DNA from: Watersipora subatra
Taxonomy: Eukaryota; Bryozoa; Gymnolaemata; Cheilostomatida; Watersiporidae
NCBI RefSeq assembly: GCF_963576615.1
Contig: NC_088708.1
Coordinates: 59,321,196-59,385,195 of the forward strand
Length of the DNA: 64,000 nucleotides
Reading direction: 5' to 3'
Every line of letters starts with the position of its first letter. Position 1 is the first letter of the stretch. The notes below the pieces were generated by a model, which made no database searches, was not told where the DNA came from, and saw only the letters and a list, made by a program, of their open reading frames with translations. Positions 21,163 through 36,300 of the stretch are shown here, in pieces. The translations under genes and the position numbers were made by a program.

Positions 21163-21318
21163 CTACTGGAAGCCTCGGATGCGGTAGAACTGTTGTATCT
21201 TTGATGTGATTATGCTTATGAATGTAGATGGAAGACTGTTTGCGCCATGCTCAGCATATCTCTCATAGTTGTTTGGCTCTGCAATGACATCTAACATCAT
21301 CTCTAGCATCCCTTTATC
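21163..21318 (-). CDS. SCUBE: SCUBE exon 20: C-terminal tail, terminal exon
   Basis: [20 protein letters not shown] then [20 protein letters not shown] and [11 protein letters not shown] at 21165-21163. It matches the DKK....LFDVLAHP.NYFKY...S...P.SFI tail of vertebrate SCUBEs. Acceptor ACGGTTTCAG. Confidence 0.95.
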   Translation of the reverse strand, partial: DKGMLEMMLDVIAEPNNYERYAEHGANSLPSTFISIITSKIQQFYRIRGFQ

Positions 21319-24300
21319 CTGAAACCGTGTAAAACCTTAGAAACAGTTTGACACGAGTGGCAGACGCCGCAATAAAAGCAGAACCTATATGAAGTTACAA
21401 GCTAGATACGTAAAAAGCTTCGTTCCTACTGCTCGGGAGCTATACATTGCTTCTGTTTCAAGACTTTCAAGTTGAATATTAGTTGAAATTTCATTTTGTT
21501 TCAATAAAATATTACATATATTGCAAAATATATTACAAAATTGTTACATATAAATAAGATGCATATTCTGTTTTTGTAATAATAGTACAAAAACAGAATA
21601 TGCAACTTCCTGGTTTCATTTGTACTAAATATTGTTCGCTACCCTCACTGATATACGTACATGTATATACATATGTGAAATGTTACATAGTCGGCATTTA
21701 AAGTGTTTAACTGTCAAGGGGATAGCCAACCAAGGGAGACAAACCCATAATTGATTAGGTTGAAGTTATTACTGCATAAGGTTGTCAAAATTCTCATTTC
21801 AGACTTCATTAACTATAGAATTTTTGTAAAGCACACTCCGAGCACTCGTACCTATACTACGCCTACCTATACAGCTATACCTAAAAGTAACTGCGCAAAC
21901 TATTAGTAGTCCATCTTTTATCAGCGAGTAGTACCTTTCCTTATAATTTAGCTAATTATGAGCATAACGTAACCTGCTGCCATAGGTAATCGATGTGTCA
22001 GTATATAAAACTTAATTACTTTAAGGTTTTCCACATTCACCAGACTCACTGTGTGGCGCTACACCCACCCCTGAACTCTATTTTATGTAGTTTGGTGGTT
22101 TTCGGAAAAACGTTTTTTAATTAAAAATGCGCCACCAGTCCATGTACCTTTTGCCGGCTGTTTAGTAACATGCATTGTGATTGATGCATCAGGTGCTAGA
22201 GACATTATACTTTACAAGATATAGTATCAACACGTCTCAGTTATTTTAGATCATCTTAACACGGAGTTATGGGAATAAGCATTTCAGTAAATGCTTACAT
22301 TGGCTGTGAATTATGCTAAACTGATGCTATTGGTCAAGAAGTAGTTTTTTGCGCATAGACCTGCCAAATGATTAGACAGCATAAATTTCTTGGAATGACA
22401 AACATCCTGTAGTTGCTGGTTAATGAGTGGCCAAGATAGTAGATGTTAATCAAAAACAACGCCAGGAATCGATTGAACAGAGGACACTGCTGCAACACCA
22501 TTTGAAAAACATGAGTCGGAGTGAGATCCAGCTGCAACCTTTTAATGTACCTCATTGCTGCTATGTTGCTGCTGATTTTATTTGTTTAGTCGCAATTGCC
22601 AGTCATACTTTTCAAGTATGGCTGGCAAGGCTCAAAATCTAATTGCAGTTCAAAACATCCCTGAGGATGTCATAGCTGAACACTGCTATTTATCCAAACA
22701 TCATATTGCTTTCTCTACCTTTCACTCCCACAAATCAGCTTTCAGGTTTGCAGCGAAGACCTACAGAGTTTAGAAGAAATTAACTTTAAGTCTTTTAACG
22801 TATGCAAAAGTTAAAGTTGGGTTGTTTATATGTCCTAGATTCTGGTAGCTTCAAGCCTAAATTAGAAAGCCGACTAACCAACAGATGTTTGTATTTTACG
22901 GTGCAGTTTTTATGGTCTTGTTTGTTTTTTCTAAGATGGTAGAGTGAGGATTTACCATAATTTAGGCGTCGATGACCGTTTCACACTTTGCTCAAAACCA
23001 CTCTGAAAATTACCTCCCTGAATTTGCCCTTTATGTAATAGTACATTAAAATGCTATGACAACTCATTTTTACTGTCGGGTATGCAGTACTTTATATCAG
23101 CATATACGGTATAACAGAAAATTAAACAAATGACTGTTTTAGGATTAGACATGAGCATTTCAGTAAGTGCTTACACACCCTCCACCAGGGCAGTGTGTAG
23201 ATATGCAGTTGGCAGAATGGTGTAACAAAATAGCCAGAAATGCGAGTGCAACATTTTTTGTTATTCACCTTATATAAGCCATAAATACTAGTAGAGAAGT
23301 GTGATACTTACTTTAAATATTCTCTGGTGTTCTGTGGAAGTGTATAGTCGGCCATCTTTAACTATCTCTTCAATCAATCCTCTATACTGATCTTCAAGAA
23401 GAAGAACAAAGTGGCTTTGTTGTTTTATAGTGGGCAGTGTATAAAAATATATAGTTATGAGCGGTTAGGTGTATAATATTTTTATATACTCCATGAGCAG
23501 GTAAGTATTGCACTAAGGCTAGCAATTAAATTTTTAGACAGTCAATTGTATCTACGATGTCAATGATAAAAATTTGTACATAAAATGTACAGAGTCTCAA
23601 AGATTAGCACAAGAGAAGCTTAAACTTATTTTGAAGATCAAAAATCAGTAAGTTTAATATTAACGTGTCAGAATGTTCCAGATTAATAGGCAATTGTTCA
23701 AAGCGTGACAGCAACAAATCTATGCATTTTCAAAAATGGGCAGGTGTAATTGTCTCGGTATAGTTTGTCATGGCACAGAAGTGAGCGGGCATGTAAATTA
23801 CAACCGTGAAGTATTCTTCTCCGCAGTTATTTAGCTGTCTATCGACTGAAAAATTCCCCTTGTGTAATGCATTATTACATTGTAACGGCCATACTTTGTA
23901 ACAAGCTTCAACAAAAGATTTGGATATAACAAATGACGAAGTTTTAAGTGCCAATTTAACTACTGAGGTAATTGTGAATGTATTTCATACCAGGAAAGTA
24001 AAGTCTATCACGTACTGCTGTCAGCCATTATGAGCAATATATCGCTATTGCAATACTTTAAGGCAGCTAAGTTCGTTATGCTTGATTATCAATTCCATTT
24101 GGATCACACTAGCTAATTAGTGCAAATAGCAGGAACAGTAAAAATGAGTTGTCATAGCATTTGAATGTACTATTACACAAAAGGCAAATTCAGGGAGGTA
24201 TGTTCAGAGTGGTTTTGAGCAAAGTGTGAAACGGTCATCGACGCCTAAATTAAGGAAAATCCTCACTCTACCATCTTAGAAAAAACAAACAAGACCATAA

Positions 24301-27300
24301 AAACTACACCAAAAAAAATACAAACATCTGCTGGTTAGTCGGCTTTCGAATTTAGACTTGCCGCTACTAGAATCTAGGACATATAAACAACCCAACTTTA
24401 ACTTTTGCATGTGTTAAAGTATTTTGAGTTTATTTCTTCTAAACTCTATACAGGAGCAGTATATCAAAGAGCTACATTAAAAAGGTGCTCAGGTAAGAAT
24501 CACATTCGACTCATGTTTTCAAATGGTGTTGCAACAGTGTCTTCTGTTTAATCGATTCCTGACATTGTTTTTTTGTTAAAACCTATCTTGGCCGCTCATT
24601 AACCGGCAACTACAGAAGGATGTTTTCATTCCAAGAAATTTATGCTGTCGAAGTAGTCGGCAGGTCTATGCGCAATGAACTACATCTTGGCCAATAGCAT
24701 CAGTTTAGCATAATTCACAGCCAATGATGTCGAGTTACAAAAAAATGTTTCATAAAGAAAATGAGCTGACGTTATTTTCAACCAAATGATATTTTACCAA
24801 GCTGTTACACAGTGCAATAAAGCTAAATTTACCTTCAAATGTTACAAAAGGAATGTTGAAACCTTTGCTAGAACCATCTTCATCAGATTTGAAGCTGATC
24901 CAGAGCTCATTAGACCTCGCTATGAACGCTAAAGGTGTGTATACAGAGGAGCACGTTTCAAATGTCAATGGTGAATATGGTGAATCTACAATTACATATG
25001 TATATATATAGATTTACTCCATTAGAGGTGCGTTACTTCTCTGAAATGTTAGTATATCATTTCTCATACCTTTCTGCACTATGAATTAGAACAAGAAACT
25101 ACGTCGTTGGCCAATAATGCTTTACAAATAAATTTCAAGCCGTAGTCATAAACAAAAATCTTCTAACAGCTGCCATTCTCATCAGTTGACTGACAGGGTT
25201 GAATGTCGCTTAGCTTCATTGGCTGAGAGGGCATCGCTAGCCTGTACATAACTCCACAGGAATTGGTAATCCCACGACCAAACAAGAGTGAAGCGATTGA
25301 TTGGGAGATTTATGATAAATGCACATGTGCACACAACTCCCGAAAAATTATCCGTTAACGGCCGTCACCAAACCCTTGCAACGAAATCCTATCGACAAAT
25401 TTAACTATTTTTCAGTAAAGTCACTTAAGTATAATAATGATACAAAACGCATATAAACCTATTTAAGTATGTTACCAAGCCTTTGAAAGGTTACCTTTGA
25501 AAATTCCTAAAACTAACCCATCTGATCGGATTATACATAAATAGACAGATTTATTAGGACGAAAATCGTCACAAAACGCTTGAAAAGCTTGGTTTAATAA
25601 AAGTTAAAACCGGAAATTGAAACGCCGAACGACAGAGAATAGAACGATAAAGTCTTGCGCATTTCACGAAAAAAGACGTGCACTTTTCATCAGTCTATAG
25701 CATTGTCGAATTACCGAAGGTTTCGACAATTAACATAGGAGTACAGAAATCGTTTCATTCTTGCCGATTTCAAACTTTTCATTTTCAATTTCATTTGCCA
25801 ACACATTTAAGTACTTTCGTATTCCAACTGTCCAACGCAGTAGAAGTAAAGGAAATGACGATGATATTTTTTAACGGTTCTTATGAGATTATTACAATAA
25901 TTAATTATAAGTTTGGATTATAAGTTTGGATGACTACAGAACAATGACTACGTAGTACAGATTTTCTAAAAATCTAACGCAGTGTAAGTAAAGGGAAAGA
26001 CGATGATATTTTTTCTAACGCTTCTAATGAGGTTATTACAATATTTAATTATAGGTCTGGATGACTACAGAACAATGGCTACGTAGTACAGATTTTCTAA
26101 AAATCTATAAAGTGAAGTAAAGGAAATGACAATGATATTTTTTAACAGTTCCTATGAGATTATTACAATAATTAATTAAAATCTAACGCAGTGTAAGTAA
26201 AGGGATATTTGATGATATTTTTTCTAATGGTTCTAATGAGATTATTACAATAATTAATTATAAGTTTAGATGACTACAGAACAATGATTACGTAGTACAG
26301 CTTTTCTAAAAATCTATATAAGTATTACAACTTCGTGATATTGTTGGCTATGACGTTTTGAAATGTAAAGAAAATTGTGCATTGGTTTGCTATTATTACT
26401 ATATTAATAATATTGGTTATTCTAATAATATCAGTGCATTTTACTTCTAATATTGGCCAATATTGCATTTCTCTTTTTGCAGGAGGAGAGATATAAACAT
26501 ATAATATTTTCCTTTCATTATTGCTATTTGTTGTATATAATAACACCCACACCCAGAACATTACAGCTACCATTGCAGTTATCCTATTTGACTGCTAATA
26601 TTGCATTTCTCAACCATCAGTACCCTTTCTTTTTCCCAATATCACTTTGGTCGTGGGCTGTATGACAGTGGAATTTCTAGTGTTAATATAGCAATATGAC
26701 AAGAGTCTGCTGTAGAGACAACAAGACGCTGTCTTAGATACAGATCTGAAAACACATATTATTATATGGCTGGATGAAATTTTTAAAGATTAAAGTTCTG
26801 AATGATTCTTAGGAGGATCCAAACATGTACTTGGAACAATAAATCCCAGATTCCTTGCAAGAATTGCAAGGAATATTTTCATGCAGAGAAGCTGCAGAGT
26901 GTGGACGAAGAAAATTGTCATCCGGTTTTATCATTACCAAAATATGATGAAACACTCGCATATTCTTCCCAAATATAGTCTCTACATATTAATACACAGC
27001 TGAATTATGTTAACTGTTCATATTTGTTTACGTACAGGCATTGTTAGTTGGAGCCTTTGTTGAGCAACTAATAGTGAAAGACACATATATTAACAATCAA
27101 TGCTGCCAACTTCTGCTACATAGTAAAATATAGATCATTACTATTATTACCAACACGTATACAGTGAAACTCGGATAAATCGCCCTCGGATATATCGAAC
27201 ACATGGTTAACTCGAATGGATTTGCTTGGTCCGTTTCCACGCAATGATAAATGGCTTTAGATAACTCGACCGAAACTCCGTTAACTCGAACAGTTTTTTG

Positions 27301-30300
27301 CCAAACGGCTACCGAGACGGTTGTTACTATCGCTTTAGAATATCACTTTATTCCAAGCCATAGAGATAAACATCGACTTTTAATAGTCTTTAGGCCTCGT
27401 TATTACCAACATCGGCAAATATTTTCATTAACGACTTTTCTAAAGGTTTGCAAAAATCAAATTTTACCAAACATCCGCTTAGCGATAAGCCCTCCGAAAG
27501 CAAGAAAAGCGAGGTAAAATTTGGATAATTTTAAAGTAATATCGGCAAAATTGATAATGGGTTTTTAATAGTAAAGCAGTTTTGTAATAACTGACTTACT
27601 GCAAAATTGATCTTGGTTAAAACGCTCGGTAGAAAAATACGTTTTTTTTTTCTGAGCGTTTTAACCGCGATCAAGTTTTGCCAATTTTAATCTGAGAACG
27701 TCCTGGCAGTCACATCACCTAAAGCAACAAACAAATCTCAAGTGATAGAAAAATATCCATACTTTCTGATTAAAAATATTTAAAACTTCACACGAGAGAC
27801 CCTTTAACTTGCAACAAGCAATCTATGCTTTTGATTGATATATAGTTTGTACATGTACATGTATCTACTGATAAATATGTGCACTTATGACCGTCCTGAT
27901 AACTTGAACGCTCTAATAACTCGAACACTTTTGCTCGGTCCCTTGAAGTTTGAGTTATCCGTGTTTCACTGTATTCAATTATGAATAAATCCATGAAAGG
28001 CCATTACCACTAACAGGCTTTATTGTTTTTGACGACCTCATAAGGAGGTAAGACATTGGTTAATTTCAATTTGGTACAGACTACAAACCTGTTCCTCTTA
28101 AAATGAGCATGTCAGAGCAGAGGTGATTATCATCCCCTAGAGAAATATTTGGTATGACAACAAGTATGCCTCTCCCACTCTCTGGTAGTATCCTCCACAC
28201 ACAGTTTATGTCATGAGGGTACGCAGCAGGCCAGTTCGGACTAACAATCCAGCCTTGAGATGTTTTGTTGAATATTTGACCACATCTTCTACCTATAAAA
28301 AGTTTATCCCACGAGGGTTAAAGGAAATTTATCAGTCAGTTCGCATATGTGTATCTAACTACTGTTTATTGGCTGGCAGTTATTTAATTTGTATTTGGCA
28401 ACAGTGCATTTTAATATGACACAGGTAATAACCACATGATAAATTTTTCTGCAATGTCTATATTGCGTGGCAGAATAACCAAGCAAATAACCGGAAGAAC
28501 CAGGTGGGAAAATCATGATTGAAAAACTTGATATGTGGCGGCAGTAAAAATAGTAATTATGATGACGCTTATAATAATTGATAAAACACAGGATAAAATG
28601 TAATGAGCCCGCATTAGATACCATTTAAGATACGAATAACTCTAGGCCATGCACATGGCACACTTTAAATTTAATACTGTTCAGCATTGTGTGAGTTTGT
28701 CCTAATTGGTGGTGAGGCCAAACTGTGGAAAGGCTGCCAAAGATTTGTTATTCAACACGACCTCACTCTTCACCCCCACTACCCTCTAGTTTAGTTTAAC
28801 AATTGAAGATATAAAAGTATTTATTTATATTGTTTGTGTTTACAGCCATCTCTCATATTGTATATTTTTATGCAGCAGCTAAAATTCAAAATGTTAGAAA
28901 TAGGGTAATGAGCATGGAATTACCGGGGGCAAAACAATGGGACACCAAGAGATTAAGGAACATCATGAGGAATAAGTGACTGACCCGACAGATGAGGGCG
29001 AAATACAAAAACTAATGGAAAAAGACTACCTGCAGTGGTGACCTCTAGTGCAAAATACCAAAAGTTATAAAAGACAAGTTAAAATCAAAGTAAGTCCTCA
29101 TTGCTTGACATAGGTAATAGTAGGCGTAGGAGGTTTTATTGCACACCACAGTAGTCTGCAGCGTATGGTAATAACCAATAGCGTATGGAATAACCTACAG
29201 AGTATGGTAATAACCTACAGAGTATGGTAATAACTTACAGAGTATGGTAATAACCTACAGTATATAGCAATAACCTACAGAGTATGGTAATAACCTACAG
29301 AGTATGGTAATAACCTACAGTGTATGGTAATAACCTACAGAGTATGGTAATAACCTACAGAGTATGGTAATAACCTACAGAGTATGGTAATAACTTACAG
29401 AGTATGGTAATAACCTACAGAGTATGGTAATAACTTACAGAGTATGGTAATAACCTACAGTATATAGCAATAACCTACAGAGTATGGTAATAACCTACAG
29501 AGTATGGTAATAACCTACAGAGTATGGTAATAACCTACAGAGTATGGTAATAACCTACAGTATATAGCAATAACCTACAGAGTATGGTAATAACCTACAG
29601 AGTATGGTAATAACCTACAGTGTATGGTAATAACCTACAGCGTATGGAATAACCTACAGTGTATGGTAATAACCTACAGTATATAGCAATAACCTACAGA
29701 GTATGGTAATAACCTACAGAGTATGGTAATAACCTACAGTATATAGCAATAACCTACAGAGTATGGTAATAACCTACAGAGTATGGTAATAACCTACAGT
29801 GTATGGTAATAACCTACAGCGTATGGAATAACCTACAGTGTATGGTAATAACCTACAGTATATAGCAATAACTTACAGAGTATGGTAATAACCTACAGAG
29901 TATGGTAATAACCTACAGTGTATGGTAATAACCTACAGCGTATGGAATAACCTACAGTGTATGGTAATAACCTACAGTATATAGCAATAACCTACAGAGT
30001 ATGGTAATAACCTACAGAGTATGGTAATAACCTACAGCATATGGTAATAACCTACAGAGTATGGTAATAACCTACAGTGTATGGTAATAACCTACAGCGT
30101 ATGGAATAACCTACAGTGTATGGTAATAACCTACAGTATATAGCAATAACTTACAGAGTATGGTAATAACCTACAGAGTATGGTAATAACCTACAGTATA
30201 TAGCAATAACCTACAGAGTATGGTAATAACCTACAGAGTATGGTAATAACCTACAGCGTATGGTAATAACCTACAGCATATAGTCAAAACCTGCAGCTTA

Positions 30301-33300
30301 TGCTAATTCATCTGCAGTATATGGTAATAATCTGCAGTATATGGTAATAACCTACAGAGTATGGTAATAACCTACAGTATATGGTAATAACTTACAGTGT
30401 ATGGTAATAACCTACAGAGTATGGTAATAACCTACAGAGTATGGTAATAACCTACAGAGTATGGTAATAACCTACAGAGTATGGTAATAACCTACAGAGT
30501 ATGGTAATAACCTACAGTATATGGTAATAACTTACAGTGTATGGTAATAACCTACAGAGTATGGTAATAACCTACAGAGTATGGTAATAACCTACAGAGT
30601 ATGGTAATAACCTACAGAGTATGGTAATAACCTACAGAGTATGGTAATAACCTACAGAGTATGGTAATAACCTACAGTATATGGTAATAACTTACAGTGT
30701 ATGGTAATAACCTACAGAGTATGGTAATAACCTACAGAGTATGGTAATAACCTACAGAGTATGGTAATAACCTACAGAGTATGGTAATAACCTACAGAGT
30801 ATGGTAATAACCTACAGTGTATGGTAATAACCTACAGAGTATGGTAATAACCTACAGAGTATGGTAATAACCTACAGCGTATGGTAATAACCTACAGCAT
30901 ATAGTCAAAACCTGCAGCTTATGCTAATTCATCTGCAGTATATGGTAATAATCTGCAGTATATGGTAATAATCTGTAGGATGTTACCATATGCTATAGCA
31001 ACAATAAAGTTTGAAACATTTTTGCCTCATTTAACCCATTAGAACATTCCCAACAAAAAAGGGTGTACAAGATCGTAATGTTGGAACTGTAAGGAATTTA
31101 GATCACTTGAAATGCATAAATACAAGTATATGTCTGCCTTGTGATTGGATCTCGTAATGCCAGAGGTAAAAGTAAATTTGGCTAATTAACAGTCGGGTTG
31201 ATAATGTTTAACAAATCACAACAAGTGTAGCAATTTATTTGTGGTAGTTGCCATGACATTAGCTTGTAATATACAATATCTGTACACGTGTCAGACTTGA
31301 GCAGACTAGAGAAACATGCGGGGATCAATATGACAGAACACAAGTAGTGCTAGATGCTGGAGTGCGTCTACATAACTCTAGAACTGGTGTTCTGTTACAT
31401 TCTCACGTCTCCCTATACTTAGTGCTGGTTCATACTCACTTTGACATTGACTGAGCGCAGTTGAACCCGAGCTAGACGAAAGAGTGGACCCTGGACATCT
31501 GATGCAGTAGTTTAAACCAGCCTGTGGCTGGTAGCTGTTGTTAGGACAAGGGCTACACGTACTCATCTCCTCATTATAATAGTGGCCCTTTTCACAATGC
31601 TCTAAAACCATTCAAATGAGCAAGAATGAGGTTCAGACAAATTCGTAGGCTTTGTTTCTCACTGGGATTATAAAGCAGCTAATGTATCAATTTTAACCTT
31701 TTGACCTATGAGCTAAATAAAAAGCGGTGTCAAACGTCTACTAATATTATAGTTGACTAATGAGAATAGGTAGCAACAGTGACAGCTGAAAACAAAATAT
31801 TTCTATTAAATAATTCTCTACTTCGATACGGAAGATTACACAGTGAAGAGAAAAATGTTAACATCAACATTAATTTTTTATTCTTGTCATACAAAAACTT
31901 CCCTCTCTTATTGTGAATAACGCTATATGCTTGCACACTATCCAAGAAACCTTAATCAAATGACTGCGTTACAAGCTATTCCATCATGAAGGAAATTATA
32001 TTTATAAAATATAGTGATTTGTACTGCAATCTCGTGACATAGAATCTAAAAAGGACAATTGAGTTTGTAATTTCAAATTTATAATGGTACTACTGAATGG
32101 CCGGTGTTGCGTCGGTAATAAAAAGGTTTTTGCTCTAAAAACAACATTTATTTGCCATCCAACTTTGAATTTTAACGTTTAAATGAAGGTGTTTGTTTAT
32201 TTCTGCGTGTGCTATAAGTCTAATTAAGTTCATGTTATATATACATACATTTATAACATTTTGGTTACGTCTGGGCAAATATATTTTCTCTATTAAAATT
32301 TTTCTGTCAGTAAATCAGTTCAAGAGTGAAATGTAGGTATGATGGATATCAATCAGCATTAAAGGTCGCCAGGTGTAATAACTATGTGCACAATGATTCC
32401 ATAGTAATAGATAGTATGCTTGTCTGCAGAACTGGAGGTTCAGAGTTCACATCCAGTTTGAAGTAGATTTTTCATTTCTAAAACTTTATCGCTATAACTG
32501 GAAACACAAACTACAGACCAACAAACAACAAACATTGATATTTATAGATATTTGGTCTACAGGAAGTGGTTTGTACTAGACTTGTTCCTATGGAACTGAT
32601 GCTATGTGAAGTAACATTTTGAAAAAAGCAAACTTTTTTATGTGACTGAAAGTCGCTTGGTTTGCAGACAAGCAGGTAACATGTTCTCATTTTGCCTGTA
32701 ATGCTAGGCTGATGCTTTGGTATATCAATATGAACTAGGCATAACTATATAATACATATAACATACTGTATATATATTAACATATATAACTAACATAACT
32801 TAAACACAAACATTAACTGACTTTGTGTGTGATTAGGAACAACCGAAACCCAGAATTAAGAGCCATATGCTGGTGACATAGCGACACCAAATTCTACAAG
32901 CTTGTACTTACCGATTTGACAATCGCTGAAGCTCCTAGAGCCATTATGTTTGGTAGAGCTTCCATTCGGACAAGCAATGCAACGAATTCTATTTGCATAT
33001 GGTTGATAAGTGCCTCGGGGGCATGCTGAGCAGGAAGCATGTCCATCTATCGACACCGTGCCTGGGCCACATACCCCTAAGACAAAAATAATTTGGTTCT
33101 CATTTTCACTTCAATTCAGCTCTTGTTTCGCTAGGCATTTTTCGGAACCAAATAAGCCAGTCGCTGAAAAATCCGTAATTTACCTCGAATTTTAATTCAG
33201 AGTTCTCCGAGTTGAGCAAATATATCTTCCATACGCTAGAGTTGATAGATCAAACTAGAAACTGTTTACAGTTATACCTACAGTTGTGGTTGACTGCTCA

Positions 33301-36300
33301 GAACTCAACATTTAGATAACGCCATCTCATAGGTACACGTAGTATGTCATGCTGTGAGTGCAGAATAGTGATACGATTACAGGGATCGAGAGCCATGGGT
33401 CTAGAATCCATTGAGATGAGAATGCAGCTTGTATATTACAGTAACTGCATCACCTTACTTTAGTTTGAAGGTAAGTAGTGTTGAGTTACGCTTTGCTGTT
33501 GCCATTCGTAAACTCTGATGGCTTGATGTCCATAAACTATACAGGTTTCATAAGGTAATATTTGAAATTTAATTTAGACTGTATTTAGTTGTATTACATA
33601 CGGAACAGGAAATTGATACATAACAGTGATGATCAAAATACTGTAATGAATGTGATTGGCCGCAGCTGAAATTATCAGCGAGTAAAACAACGTAGGAATA
33701 GAACATATATATACATATACTAGCTGTGCCTCCCGGCGTTAAGGCGTTGGTATTAAACATCAGCTTATAAACAATCAGATTTGCTTACCACTTGCTGGCA
33801 AGCAACTCTCCAGCAAGTGGCAAGCCATTGCCAAGAGGCCTGGCACATTTCCAATGGAAAATTCCACTAACCTAGTTAGTAAGCTTCAAATGCCGGTAGG
33901 CAATGATATTGCGTCAGCATTGTTGCCCTGCTAGGCTATTCTAATAATAGCTATAGCCGGAATGCAGACGGGCATACAACATACAGACATAAAACATACT
34001 TTGAGAAATATATATATAGATAGAAGTGTTAGATTGAATACAGTTGATTGGTTTACACGGATAGTAGAGTGGTGTTGATTGGTTTATACTGATAGTAGAG
34101 TGGTGTTGATTGGTCTATACAAATAGTAGAGTGGTTTTGATTGGTTTGTAAGGATAGTAGAGAGGTTTTGATTGGTTTATACAGATAGTAGAGTGGTGTT
34201 GATTGGTTTATACAAATAGTATAGTGGTTTTGATTGGTTTGTACGGATATTAGAGAGGTGTTGATTGGTTTATACGGATAGTAGAGTGGCGTTGATTGGT
34301 CTACATTTATATTAGAGTGGTGTTGATTGGTTTATACGAGTAGCAGAATGATGTTGTTACTGATTGATACTTAGCAAGTATATGTAGTAGTAGGTAGATA
34401 AAAAATAAGTAAGCGAGTGAAAAATTTAATTTTTTTTTAAAAGCGTGGCACCGGATTTGTTGTTCTAGATTCTAGAAGAAGCGTATTTGTAACCTTGCCA
34501 CGTAGTATCAACATGGATTAAAAATTGTAACATATTAGTGCTAAAATTTCAACTTATCATAATAATTTTAATGCACAACATTTCTTACCCAGTTGCGTTG
34601 TGACAATAGTTGCATTTTATAAAGAAATAGAACAACAATTATCCAACCTTTCCATAACCAAAAAAGACTGAGTAAAAGTTACTGTGGACAAAGTAACGCA
34701 CATGTCAAAGGCAGCATGAACTGGCTACTTCATCTTTACCTTTGCACTCCCATTCACTCGTTGCTGCCTTAGTAGTGCTACTGCTGCTGTGGCAGCTCTT
34801 GCAGTTGCTTTGAGCCTCCTCGTCCTGATATGTGCCCGGAAGACACGACCTACACTTTCCATCTGTATAATATGTTCCAACACTGCAAGCCACTAAAAAT
34901 AAGGGTAAACAATGTTGAAACTGGGGCCAGAGAAAGTTTATCAGAATATTTATTGTAGCATAGAGCTATAAGTTGCATGTAGTTTCCTGTTAATTTTTTT
35001 TCTCGCTTCCTTTCTATTCATGGTTTATAGAAAAAAGCTAAAAAGACCAGTTTTTGTTTAGTGGATTACAGTTATACAAACCGCAGCAATCATTGTGCGG
35101 AAGATATCCGGTGTTGCAATGTCTGCGGCTCTGTATGACAGTCAGGGTGTTATTCAATAGTTGGTTAGGCTCTAGCACACCCTCCATGGCTGTAAGGAAT
35201 TCTGACGATAGGCGACGTCTCAATAGAGCAGAAATTCCTTCAACATCTTTATCAATTGATTTGAAGCCACACGACCGTTTTTTGCAGCTTTTGTCTACAA
35301 TGAGCAAATATTTGTAAATGAGAGAGGTAGACACATTTTTTATATAACAATACCAAAAATATGCTTCTGTCTAATAAAATATATAAATAAAACTGATAAA
35401 ACTAAAGATGTTGTTGTAATTTATATATATATTTCTCAAAGTATGTTCGTGTGTATGTCGTATGTCTGTCTGCATTCCGCCTATAGCTATTATTAGAATA
35501 ACTGCAGCTGGACAACAATGCTGACGCAATGTCATGGAGTACCGTCATTAGAGGCCGAGCAGCTTACTGCAATTTTCCATTGGCATTGTGCAAGGCTAAC
35601 AGCTTGAAAGTTACAGTTGTTTGACAAAGTTTTAAAACCTTTACAGTTGTTTTCATTTTTCTCTTAATTTATTTAAACTACACAAAACACTTCTCTCATG
35701 ATATGTAGTTTGAAGGTTAGAAAAGTAAATATTGTAATATGTTAAACACAAATCAATTTTCTGTCCAGACTTTTTTATCACCCGGGCAACGTTGGGTAGC
35801 ACAGCTAGTACAACAATAAAAGAACTCTTTAAGATAACCATCATCTGAAACGTTGTTCCTTTACCAAATAATAAGCCAACTCGAGCAACTGATTATGAAG
35901 CGACAAACATGCTCTTGTGAAAGTTGTATTTGTAAAGCTTGGCTACTTACTAGGAGAAACTGACACATTGAAGAGGAATGTGGCTGTTGTCAATGACAAG
36001 GCAGTTTCATCCAATTGTGTTGGAGTTTGGTATTTTTCTCCAGACAGTAAGGCTCGCTCAGCGCAATGTATTCCAGCACTCGTAGCAGCACACTGACTTT
36101 TTTTGCATTTATATCCTGTGAATAAATTGGGCAAACTTTTAACGATCTGCGTAAGATTTAGGTTGAGGTACTAAAATACATTACAATTAGTTGAAAAAAC
36201 ATTTAGTGGTTTATATTCATATTAGGATGCATGGAGAGCAACACTGGTTTGGAGTTCTAGAATACCAGGCCTAGGAAACACAGTATGCAACTCGGTTACC

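Noticed and set aside
25678..25923. 81-codon plus-strand frame
   Set aside because: Intronic to SCUBE and running into the 130-bp tandem repeat; no similarity to known proteins.
28355..28624. 89-codon minus-strand frame next to the CUB exon
   Set aside because: It lies in the SCUBE intron, in a different frame, and lacks splice sites; the true exon starts at 28292.
29165..30985. CRISPR-like regular array
   Set aside because: Repeats are directly abutting with no unique spacers; this is a eukaryotic minisatellite.
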